Origin: Macrotis lagotis
Taxonomy: Eukaryota > Chordata > Mammalia > Peramelemorphia > Peramelidae
Length of the DNA stretch: 64,000 nucleotides
Assembly (NCBI RefSeq): GCF_037893015.1
Contig: NC_133665.1
Coordinates: forward strand, 33,329,336-33,393,335
Reading direction: 5' to 3'
Part shown: positions 51,001 through 63,600 of the stretch, piece by piece
Numbering within the stretch: the first letter of the stretch is position 1
Layout of the letters: each line of letters starts with the position of its first letter
The notes under the pieces: generated by a model
What the model was told of the DNA's origin: nothing
Seen by the model: only the letters and a program-made list of their open reading frames with translations
Database searches by the model: none
Made by a program: the position numbers and the translations under genes

Positions 51001-53676
51001 GTCGGGGGTGGAGGTGTAAGCATGCATATATTTGCATGTACAAGTAGATTTTTTTTTGGTCATATACCTCTGCATAGCAAAAGTATTTTCATCTTCCCAA
51101 AATTCTATTAGTTCGCTCCTTCAGAATACTGCTTGAAGAATTAGTAAACTTAAATTTTAGCTGGAAAAATCTGAATCTGTTTAGAATGGGATGGAGTTGA
51201 AAAGATTTATTTTCCCTCATTAAAGTATTGTTTAACTGATTTTCCTGGCTTGTAAGTTGGATTTTAAAACAGTCGGGGTGGCCCAGGAGGAGAGCTTTTT
51301 ATCCACATGTCTATTAGACAGATGGAGATGAAAATTGGTCTGAGGTCAAGCCATTTGCAGCATTGTCACAGCCTTCGATTTTCCTCTCATCCTCACCACA
51401 GATCATCTCAAATGATTCAGTAATGACCCAAAGTGCAACATTGACCTTTAGTCCCTGGTGGATTACTGTGTTTCACTGTATAAATGGCAGGAAGTCCATT
51501 TTGTTCTTCCAGAAGGAGTTCAGCATTATTGAGCCAGGCCTTCCCTGTGGGAACCATGCAAGTACAGACCAGTGAAACACAATACTTGAGTTAAATTTGG
51601 TTTCTGTTGCTTTGGGAAATGTGAATTGACATGTCTCGAAACCCCCATTTACACTCTTTGTATTTGGGCAATTAATCATAGTTGATCAAAGAACTTTTTT
51701 TTTCCTTAGAAGAAAAACAAATTGACTTGCCCCCTTATAAAATAACATGTGAATTCTGTTAACGGATACTTTTGGCAGCCATTGAAATTTTGTTAAAGAT
51801 GGTTCCCAGTCTTAAAAACTATTCTTGCTTGTATGATTATGTCTTTAGAGTTTACCCTAATAACTTCTTTCTGGAATCTATTGCAGTCAAGTACATTTTT
51901 TAAATTAGAAGCTACCATAGCTGGGAAGAAGGGTTCTCTAAATACATTTAGGTAGTGTGCTTTCTTTTTTCTTTGCAATAATTTTTATTGATGGATCCCC
52001 CCCCCCCCCCAGTCATGTTCTCCAGTGACTCCATTATTGGAGTAAAACCAGTAGGTTTTATCTTTGATTGTATATACAGCATTGTGTATCAATAGCCTCT
52101 CATCATTGTTTCAAGGAGGGTGTACTTACTCATCTCATCTCTAGAACCAAGGTTTATTATTTCAAATACTCAATTTTATGTTTTTAGTGTTGTTGTTTGT
52201 TATTGTTATATGCTATTCTCTAGTTTCTTCCTTTGCTGTATAACTGATTTATTGACTTTTGTTTTTCATAATTGTTCATATTTGGCATGTTTTACTATAC
52301 AATATTTGGTTATAACAAGAATTCTTAAGAATTATGGGTCTGTGAACTTATTTTTAAAACTTTTGTTAACTGCGTTCAGCTAATTTCCTTTTAACTGCTA
52401 TTTATGCATTAGAAAATACAAGCATTGTACTGAGGGGCTGCTAGGTGGTGCAGTGGATAGAGCACTAGCTCTGGAGTCAGGAGGATCTGAGTTCAAATTT
52501 GGCCTCAGACACTTTATCATTACCTAACTGTGTGACCTTGGGCAAGTCACTTAACCCCCTTGCAGTGTCTTGCCAAAAAAAACAAATCCAACCAAAAAAA
52601 AAAATTTGTACTGAGAAGGGATCCATTGCTTTCACCAGACTACTAAAGGAGTCTATGATAAAGAGAACAAACTTACAGTTTGTTCAGTCATTCTCCAATT
52701 GATGGGCCCCCACTTGGCAGTTTTTTGCTACAAGTACTTCATACTTTATGTAAACACTAGGTCAATAGTTATTTTATGTAAACAGTTAACTTTTGTAACC
52801 CTAATTTTTTTTATAGTCAGTTTTTAGTTTGTTTTTCCAAAGCCCATTAATGTTGTTAGGATTTTTTTTTTACTATTATATACACGCATATTTTTCTCTA
52901 TTAAATTTGACTTCTCTCCATTCAATTCAGCAAACATTTATTAAATACTTAACATAATAGTTCCTGTTCTGGGCTCAGGGGCAACAGTTCCTTCAAGAGA
53001 TGATCAATGGAATCTTTCAATTTCCACTTTGGCCCTCTAGATAATTATGGTTAAATGACTTCCCCAGGATCACACTATTAGTAAGTGTCTGAGTTATCCT
53101 GTTCAAACAGCAAGAGAAATAAAAACAAAAGAGCCCAGATATGATATTTCAAGAAATTATATAGGCGGGGCAGAGGAGTGGCACTTTGCTCTATTTTTTA
53201 GGTGAGCCATTTTTTCCTATGACATTTTACATTTTTTTTCTAATCTTTTTTAATGTTGTATTATTTCTTCATATCTCATGGAGTCATTTGCTTCCATTTG
53301 GCCATTTCTCATTTTTAAGGAGTTATTTTCTTCAGAAATGTTGATTTTCTTTTTCTAACTTTCATAGCTCTCATTTCTTTTTTCCTCTACTGCACTCTTC
53401 AGTTTTTGAAATTTTTTTCTTTGCTTCTTTTAAAAAAATCTTCAAAAATCTTCAAATTTTCTAAGAATTCTTATTGGGTTTGTGTCTGATCTTCATTAAG
53501 TTTTCACTAAGCTTTACTAGCAAGTGATTTCAAGTAATTTTCTTATTATGTATTTATCTTGAGTTCCCTTATAGCCACAGTAACTCTGTGGTCAGGTTCT
53601 TCCTCCCACCCCAAACCACCCTGTCTCTTATTGCTGGACTCTGCCAGGGATGGGGGTAATTGCTTCTATTGTGAGT

Positions 53677-53715
<39 letters not shown>

Positions 53716-56700
53716 AGATTGATTTTGTGAGTGAGTGAGTGTGGTGTGTGTGTGTGTGTGTGTGTGTCTGTGTGTCTGTGTGTCTGTGTCGGGCTCAGAT
53801 CCACATAATTAACATCCATGATAAAGGTGAGTTTGCATCACTGTGCAATTGTTTTTTTTCTTTTTTTTTAAAATTTCATTGTGGCCTGCTTGGGTCTCTT
53901 GCTCATGACCAATCTTCTGGGATCTCTTCTGTCTGTCTGGGCTTCTGGTCAGCCTTGACCCAGTGTCCATGGACCTTCTCTCTATTTTCCTAAATTGTCC
54001 TGAACTGGAAAAAGTTACTCATAAGAACTTTGTCTTGTCTTTGCCTATCAGAATTTGGTCTGGTATCTTTTTTTAGGCTGTGATGGAGGACCTGCACTGG
54101 GCAGTAATGCTGTATCACTCAGATAGCTTGACCCTGCCCCAGTGTAGGGGCTACAACATGAAGAAAGAGGCCAGTTTCTGCCCTCAGGGAGCTGCCACTT
54201 TCCTGGAAGCTCTACACTCAAAGTTGGTTTCTAAAAATCTCCCTTGTGGCATTTCAAAGTCTTGATGTGGTTCAGACCATGGTATCTCAAAAGTAAGCTC
54301 TTTATTCAAGTTTCCCTGAGATTACGCTGTTCACGTTCTCACTAATCTCTGAGTTGCTAGGTTTTTAGATTGGTTTGAAATGCCATTTTAGAATAGACTT
54401 TTCTGACTGTTTTGATCATCCTCACATCCTTCATCAAAGTAATCACAGAATTTTGAATTTATTTCAAGATTATTCCACCTTCTACCCAGACTTTTGAATT
54501 TATTTCAAGATTATTCCACCTTCTACCCAATCTCCTGATGTACCAAGATACCTATCTGACTCATTTCCCCTTCATCCCTTCTCCAAATCCATATTTCCTT
54601 CATTCATTATTTTCAATTCCTCATTCTACAAGACAATTTTCTCAGAATCCAGAGATTGTGTCAAGATCTCCATCTTTCAACAGTTCTCCTTTGGTATCAT
54701 CATCAATCAAATCACAAAAAGGTCTTTGTTTTTAGGTTTGTGTGATTGATTTAAAATTTTAATTTATATATAGTGAGTAGAGGGGTTGGGGGGGTAGGTC
54801 AGACACGAGGGGTTTAATGTAGCAGGCAATTTAATGGTAGCCCATAAAATTTAGTTTACATACATAACATGACAACTAATCACCATCAGCCTCCTTAAAA
54901 ATTTGTAAGTACTATCTAAAAGCAGGTAATAAATCATGTATTCATAGTCAAATTTTTGTGTCATGGTTCATGATTTACCCTACAGAGTTTTTTATTGGAA
55001 AGAACCAATTATATAATTGAGTTGCAGCATTACATAATCTGCATCTTTCTTTTAAGCCTACCAAACCATCTTTTTACTACATGGAACAAATCAATAAGAT
55101 CATATGTGTACAAGCACTTCTTGAACTGCGCGGCAAGAATGTCTGAATAATGGAAATCTGCTATTTAGAGACTGAAACAGCTGCTTTGCCTTTGTCACTT
55201 TGTCAAGGATGCAACTTTACTGAAATGACAAATTAAAGCACAAACACTCTGCTTGGCAACAGTTGGGTCAAAACATTTAAGTCATTAATTAGAAGGAACT
55301 GAGGCAAAATTAAAAAGAGAAAAAACAATTGCACAGTGTTGCAAACTCAACTCATCTTGCAAAATGCAGCTGAATTCCTCCATGTTAATTTTAATGATGC
55401 TTCAAATTTTAAAAAAAAAAGCTCCTCTTGAGTCTTGGGCCCTGCCAAGCTTGTCATTTGCAAATAAATCAAAAGACCATCATTGCAGGAGCAGGAACCA
55501 ATGAATAGAGTTGCTTTGTCATTCTTTGATAGGCCCCACACTCAAGCCTGCTATTAAAAATGAATGTATTCAAGAGACTCTGCATTAAGAACATAAACAA
55601 TTAAGGGCACTTGAGATGCTCTGCTAAGAGCTGCCATCCAGATTGTACAAGAGCTTTCTCATGAGAAGCAGGCCTCTGCAGTCTGCCTTGCCAGTGAGCC
55701 AGGCAATTAGTGATGCTGTCTCTGCCTAAGCGGACTCTTAGCAATATGGGACGTGGGGGGGGGGGGTGCTTGTTTTTAACTCCCCTTCTTCAAGCTTCCT
55801 GATAAAGCTGCGTGTGAAGGAGCTAGAGTAAGAGGACGAACTACATGTGGTATAGTAGAATGATATTGGAGCCTACCAGAAAATGAAGAGGTGGAATATT
55901 AAGGAAAAGCCCCCACAAAATATGGTCATCTGTAGTTGGGGACTTAGACTGATTAGTTGAACCATGCAGAATTTTGAGAAGGATTTCAGTTTTGGCACTG
56001 GGGCATATTTCATCATGCATATAAAAAAAAGGGAGAGTGGAAGATGAAAATTGCTAAGCCTTCTGACTCTCAGTTGAGATTTTCATAGTTGACAAGAGTA
56101 TTCTGCTGGATGGTTGGAAGTTTGATCTTGATGATGCTACCAGAAACATAAGCTTACTCTGTCTTAAGAAAAATCTAACAAGGAAAAAAAAAACTACTTA
56201 CAAACTAGTTTAGGAGGTGATTATTCACTTTGCCAGAAGTCTTCACCATATTTCTTTAAATAGCAAAGCCACTTTTAAAAAGAGTGATTTGAGTTATGTG
56301 TATGTGAACTATTTATTATTATTTTAACCTCATACTGGATCATCCCTGTAGGCACAGACCATATTTCTTTATCTTTCTATTTCTTAAAGAGTTCAACTTA
56401 AGTAAGAGTTCTTCATTTAACAGTGCTTAGTAGATATTGAATTGAATTTCCAGGAGCATGTCTTGTTGTTTAGAGCAAGGTTTTTGTGGGCTGCCCTATC
56501 ATGTCCTAAACAATGTAAGAAGCTTCTGTGACCAAGGGATTGAATCAGCAAGAAGAGTTGATGTTCTGAATGGCAATGCCATATCTAAATGTTGGAACGG
56601 GTTTTTTTTTCCAGTAAAAAGGAGGAAAATATAGGAAATATATGGGAAAATATTGTTGTTTTGCATAGTCCAGACATAAGAAAAAGATAAAAATAAAAAT

Positions 56701-57596
56701 TATTAACAGTAAGCACTTATCTGGCTCTTGTGGAAAAATGTTTACTGCCCTGAGACTTTTAGTTTCTAGAAACTTGAGCTTTCTGGGAAAATTCTTATAA
56801 TAAGCCAAATAATTTACTACTGAGAAGTTATTTTGGACGGCAGTAGGGACTTTTCAGAATAATGGCAAAAAACAGTACATTTTTTCTTCTTGTATTTCAC
56901 CTAGACCAGAAATTCTGATCATCCATTTTAAAAAAAAAAGCTATCTAATTTAGAATCATAGTGGTATAGATAATTCCTTGTTAAGTTGTAATGAGTCAAC
57001 AGTTTTAGGAGAGTTCTTTAAAACTGAAATTGGAGTAACTTAGTATTACTCATTTATTATCCAAACAATGAAACCTGATGTCTCAGCTATAATAGAATCC
57101 ACCTAACTTGACCTTTTGATAATCCTCATTTCTTAGTTATGCTACATCTTGTACTTCCCTTTTCTTAACTACTCTTCAGATGACACCTTTGGGTCTTTTG
57201 GTTGAAGGGTATCAACCATGGTTTCAGGGGATTAAAGGTCTAGATCAAATGAAACCTAAGGTCTCATCTATAGAAGTCTAGCTTTTTACCTTTTGAAAAT
57301 CCTCATTTTTTAAAATTCTGCTATATCTTATATTTTTTCTTTCCTACCCTTCAGTTGACACTTCTTTGGGTCTTTTGGTTGAAGGATATTAGCCTTGGCT
57401 TTTAAGGGACCTAGAGGTCTAGAAGAGGTAACCTCCTCTGGTCAAACCATATTCCATAGCTTTTAAGTGCATAGTTGCAGGGAACCTTTGGGGTCATTGA
57501 ATCAGACCCAAAGGGGGGGATACTCTAGGGTTCAATTTACTCCATTTATCATTTGAAGATAATGAAGCCCAGGCAAGGTAAATTGATTTTAACCTT

Positions 57597-57627
<31 letters not shown>

Positions 57628-60600
57628 TCCCTAAAATTATTATTTATATGTTAACTTTGTTGGTTAAAACATTGTGAACGCAAGGTCATTAATTTTTTAG
57701 CCCAGGGAGTGTGGTGGTATGATTAAGAGTACTAGCCTTGGGGTTTGTTTAGGGGAGGGTCTGGGTATATATAGCTTATCTCTTATATTTACCTTTCTAC
57801 CTATGTGACCTTGTGACCTGCACAAGAGGCAATTCTGTTCCCATCTCAGACACCCATCAGCTGCCTGACTTCAGGCAACTCACTTAATCTCTGTTTGCCT
57901 CGGATTTGTTGTGAGGATAAAATGAGATAATATTTGTAGAGCACTTATTAGCATAATGTCTGGCATATCATAAGGGCTATATCAATATTGAGAAATATAC
58001 TTACTATAGCTATTATTACTACACCCCTACTGAGTCATATTTCTGTCCTCTGAAAAATGAAGATACCTTAATACAGTCTTTTTCCCTTTAGAATTCAATA
58101 ATGCAATTTGTATACAGAACACATTCCATTCATATTGTTGATAGTATTTTTATAGGCTTCATTTGAAAGGGACCATACTTAAATAAAACATACACATGTG
58201 TTTTATACATGTTGATTATATTGTGTGTAGTGCACATATGTGTATTTTCAAATAACTTTCTGTCTTCAAAATTCTTTGGAGGGAGGACTATGTTCCCTTT
58301 AATTTCTTTTATAGCTCTACACCATGCCTGTATCTACTGTTAAGGATACACACACACACGCGTGCGCACGGATGTAATCCAAGTCTTGTTAACTCAATGG
58401 TTCTTACTAAAACACCTACTAACCTGGCCTTTGATCATTCTAGATTTATAAATCCAGTGGTGAACAACTCCCAGTGTTCTCTGTATTTAGTGTGGTTGCT
58501 CTTATAGCTCACTGAAGTAAGGTAAAGGAGAGAAAGCAAGTCTCTGATTGTTAAGGCTCTCTTTTCCCTGGGAGGTAGCTTTTGAATTATGGTGAATTCA
58601 ACCTTCAATATGTTCCTATCACTCGAATTTCTTTCTAGGAAGTGCTCCTACCAGTTCCTATAGGGTAGACCATCACTTTTTATGTGGATAACTCATAGGA
58701 ACAAATCTGAGTTTCTTGAGCTTCAATCCCAACTCCCCAAGACTTTTAAACATTTAAAGCAATGTCTCGGAGATATCTCAAATGCTATACCAAAGTTGAA
58801 CTTCTCTCTCTCCCAATCTTTCCCCTCTTCTAGACCTCTCTCTTTATGACAAAGTCACCACTTGCCTTCCAGTCTTCTAAGTTCATAAACTCAGCATTAT
58901 TGCCTATTTTCTGGATTGTTGCACCAGCCTCCTAATTGGTCTCCCTGCTTCAAGTCTTTCCCAGCTCCAGTTCATCTTATACACTGACTCTAAAATAATT
59001 TTCCTTAAGCCCAGATCTGATCATGTGATTGAGTCCCCTATTCAACCAAGTCCATTGGCTTCTTGTTGGTTCTAGGTTTCAAATAAAATCTCATTTTAGC
59101 TTTTGGAGCCATATGCAATCTGACCCCATATACAATCTGTCTTATTTGGAGCAATTCTTCCCCTGTCATTCTTCCACCTAGGCACTGCCTCTCTTCTTAA
59201 GTGACTCCATCTCTCTCATGATTTTTGCACTGGCCATACCATATTCCTACAGTGTATTTCCTTACATTCTTTCTACTTACTAGAGGCACACTACTAGTAC
59301 ACTTATCTCAAAATATCCTGTATTTTACTATTTGGAAGATTTTTTTCTATATATTCACCTTCCTTACTATCTATATATGTACTTAACTGTTTCTTCCATT
59401 GGAATGTAAGTGTTCTGGTGAGGGTAGGAATTCTCTTCCTCCTGCTCCCTCCCCCCCACTCCTTGAAAAGGCATACAACTTATCAATTATACAAATGAAG
59501 CCATGCAAAAATTTCCATTGCAACCCCCCCCCCCCCATGTATTTATTTTTTTAGCATTTGCTTTTATCAACACACAGTCTGGCAGTGGATAGCAACTCAG
59601 AAAAATCTTAAAATCTCACTCAAGTTCTCAGCCTCCTAAAAAAATCATTTTGATTATTTTCTTATTTTCAGTAATATTTGTGAAGCATTTAGTTATATAC
59701 TTTGCATATAATAGGCACTTAATTTTTTTCTTTTATGGAGAGTGGGAGTAGTTAGGGAGTGATTACTGGGAGAGAAAGAAACATCATCATTTCCCTCCTG
59801 CCATGATTCAAATGATTACTGGACTAAAATCCAGGAAACCTGCATTACCCCACCAACTAGATGTTGTTTTACTTACTATCTCTGGGTCTGCTTTCCTCAT
59901 CTGTAAAATGCGGAGGTTAGACTGAATGAGCCGTGTAAGTTCATATACACTTGTCCTAACCTCAAGAATGATTTAACATGCTTTAGTTTTCCTTTTACTG
60001 CTTTGGAGGCAGGAATGGGAGTGTTTTAAGTTGGATTCCCACTTGCCTAAAGACTGACCATACTTGGAAGTAGGATCTACATCAGTAACTGTTAAGTGTA
60101 TGTGGCCTTATTGATGAACTTTAATTTTAAATTCCCTGGATTTTATTAAAGTTATTGAGGAATAAGGTTGATAGATCATAATGCTGATTCATTTGCCAGA
60201 TACTCTTATTCCACAGGTCAGAACTTTAAATTGGATCTTGCACTAGGTTAGTAATTTTTGCAAGCCTTGGGAGAAGAAATGCTTGACTTATTAATGATTG
60301 ACTGCATAGGCAAGATTTATTGCTTTGAGTTTTACACATTAAAGGGAACTTGACCCTTCCCTGGCTTTTTTGGTAGCACCCGGGGTCTTGAATTACCTCA
60401 AAGGATGCCATAAAATTGTCAGTCCAAAAACTTTGTGATTTATAGTTCATTTTAAAACATGTTGGTATACCGCATTTTGTAGTTATAAACTGTGAAATGA
60501 GACTCAATAACTCTTAATTGTGAAAAGGTTGGGAATCACTTGGTTAAGTAAGCCAGCTATCTTTATTTGGCCTATTTCCTGTCTTAGACATTAACCCATT

Positions 60601-63600
60601 TATTAGTATAAACTAGTGAGTTAGCAAACTCTTGAGTTAAACATTCTCAAGTTTACTATTATCTAATTAAGAAACCATTATACCATGTAAACTATAATAG
60701 GTCAGTTTATCCTTCTGTAAAGTGGGATTAAATTCAGCTACCCCACTTACCTCATTAATAAAGTATAAAGATTAATGAAGCAACTTTGTAAGACATTTTT
60801 AGACCCTAAGGTTATAGAAATACAAAGTACTTGAACATATGAAGCTTTCTTAGGAAGTTATTGTTGTTTTTATAAAATTGATATCAAGTAGCCTAATTTT
60901 TTGTATGTTATTGGTTTTTTTTTTTAATCTCTACAGACTGAAATCGCCAAGAGATTGAATACAATTTGTGCACAAGTCATCCCATTTCTGTCTCAGGAAG
61001 TAAGTAAAACTGTTCAGCTGTTAAAGTGCAATTATGTTGCTTCTCTGTTTGCAAATTAGCTAGTTTTAAGATGTTAATTTTATCACAACGCACAAGTGTG
61101 AAGAACATCTGTTACAGCTGAAGTGTGCAAACCCCCTGCTATTCGGTTGAACAGATCTGAGGGCAAGCTGCAGAACTGGCGACAATAGCTCAACTTCAAA
61201 TTAATTCTTTTCAGAAGAAAACTGCAAAATGACTATCAAGATAAAGCTTTTGGTTGTTTTTTTTTTTTGAGCAGCAGTAGTAACTACTGATCACTCAAGT
61301 GCTCCTCATTTTTTTAAATAAAAAAAATTTGTTCTTCAATGTTCGCTCTAAAAGCCTTTTGTTTCTGCATATGTAGGAAGTGAATACACATCTTAGAAAA
61401 TTCCAGATTGAACTTTAATGTTAACAGGCATAATGCATCTGAGATGATAATTGCAACTCACTTTTATGTGGTTGTACTGTTCACAAGATTAAACTCACAA
61501 TTATCATGTGAAGGATACTGGCCACGAAGATACTTTGAAAGGATGTATAGGGCAGCTAGGTAACACAATGAAGAGTGCCATTGAGTTCAGATCTGGCCTC
61601 AGACACTAGCTTTGTGACCCTGGGCAAGTCACTCAAATGCTCATCAACTCTAGAAGAAAAAGAGAAGTCTTATATACTTGGAACCAATATGTGCTGTAGA
61701 AAGAGTCCTGGGTTTGATATCAGAGGACCTGGTTCAATTCTTGACTGCCATTTTGCTACCTTTCTGACTTGAACTTTGGATCTTAGTTTGGCAGGAAGAA
61801 GTTCGACTGGAAGACAAAATTGAATATGGTTTTTAGATTGAGGTTTAGGATTAATAACTGTCTGGAGCATCTTCCTTGTAATAAGTTTTTATAGATGATA
61901 CCCATTAACTTAATACAGAGCTTTTTATTTGGCATCCTATACTTACCTTTTTAATTTGGTGATATTAAAAAAAAAAAGAAAAGTAATGCTTGTTAGAATA
62001 CTTGGAATTCCAGTCCTTTATTGGTTGTGAGTCAACTTGGGATCTGGGGATGTGAGTTTACTCATCAGTAAGATGGGAGATTTGAACTAGCTGATTTCTT
62101 TCTGGCTCCAACAAAGTTTCGTAATGCTATGATTTTTAAATGAGACTTGGTCAATGCTTCCTAGTCCTCTGTCTCCCTTTACAATTGTTTCCTCATTTCA
62201 AAGTAGAGCTCTAGATTTTAAGTGATATTATTGAGGGTAATGTGGTATAATCTCCAAATTATAAAATGATTATGGGGGGGTGGAGATAGACATATGGTTA
62301 TTATCTTCTTATGGATATTGGAGTGGGGGCAGAAAGATAATAAGAAAGTTCATTTTTAAAGCTGGTGATAATGTTAGAATATGCTTGAGGCTTTACTTTA
62401 TCTTTGAAGTAGTTATAGATTTGCCCATTTAAAAACAACTTCCTGGGATCAGGTCTTTATATTTTGCCTCATGAAGTAAAGCTCACTGTGTGGATGGGTC
62501 CTTTTTAATGTTACTTTTGCCCAATGTTTCCTATACATTTTGTGTTTGTTTAGTTTAAGGTCTCAGAATATTCTTGCTTTGGGGAAATGAGTTAGAATAG
62601 ACTACATAAGGTAACTAGGTGGCTTGGTGGATAGTGTTGGACTTTGAGTCAGAAGACTGAAGTTCAAATGTTTGTTGCTTTAGACATTTACTATCTCTTC
62701 TACATTGAACAAGTCGCTTAACTTTTGTCTGCCTCAGTTTGCTCATCTGTAAAGTAGATATACCAGTATCTACCTCTCTCCTACTGCCACCCCCAGATTG
62801 TTGTGAAGATCAAATGAGATTATATAAAGTGCTTTGCAGACCTTAAAAAACTGTATAGATGTTAGTCATCATCATCAACGTTATCGAGCCCAGTCCAAAC
62901 AAGAATCTTTTCTGTGATATCCCCCCAAAGTGATCATTTAGTCTGTGCTCTAGTGAGCGAAACCCACTATTTCCAGAAGTAACTAATTCCACGTTTACAT
63001 AGCTCTCATTGTTATGGAAATTTACTTTACATTGAGTCCAAATCTGCTTCTTTACAGCTTCCAATTGTTTTTTGCCCTTTGGAACCAAATACTGTTCCTT
63101 TTTAATAACTCCTTCAAATGCACCAGAATATTATCATGCCCTTCCTTCAAGTTGTTTTCTCCGAGCCAAACTTCCCCAGTTCTTTTTGCTCACCTTCATA
63201 TGGCACAATCTTGAGACCTGTTAGCTTTGTGAATTGTTCCAGCTTGTCAATGTCCTTAAAGTACCCCCCTCACTGAAAAGAGTACTCCCAGATAAAAAAT
63301 CTGACTAGGAAAGGGAGAAATTCACTTCCGTATTCATGGGAGCTTTGCCCATTGTTAGTGTAGCCTAAAATGAAATTAATTTTTTTCATTCTCTTGTCAA
63401 ATTGAATTTATAATTCATTCATTAAAGCCAGATTTTAATTTTTTTCTAATGAATTGCCATTTTAACCATACCTCCTTTCTATTTGGTACTTGTGAACTTT
63501 AAGTTTTTAAACCCAAGTGTAGGAGTTTACATTTATGTCTTGAAATTTCATTATAGTGGATTCATTCTTAGTGTCTCCTGTACTGATCTAAAAAAATTAT

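Larger units (their letters stand above)
35253..60936 (+). other. TLE1: TLE1 intron 4 (25.7 kb)
   Basis: A large phase-0 intron. SINE, MIR and L2 remnants are listed separately. Between them, 36190-37980, 38350-38740, 40930-41750, 42730-43550, 44180-44860, 45560-46240, 46440-47440, 48200-50050, 50580-52310, 55760-57070, 58000-58650 and 59950-60690 hold AT-rich DNA in which I recognise no gene and no clear element. Candidate regulatory blocks are listed separately. No convincing internal exon was seen on either strand. Confidence 0.85.

Noticed and set aside
53628..53993. Open frames on both strands at the compound microsatellite
   Set aside because: They translate simple repeats (Thr/His, Ser/Leu or Cys/Val runs).
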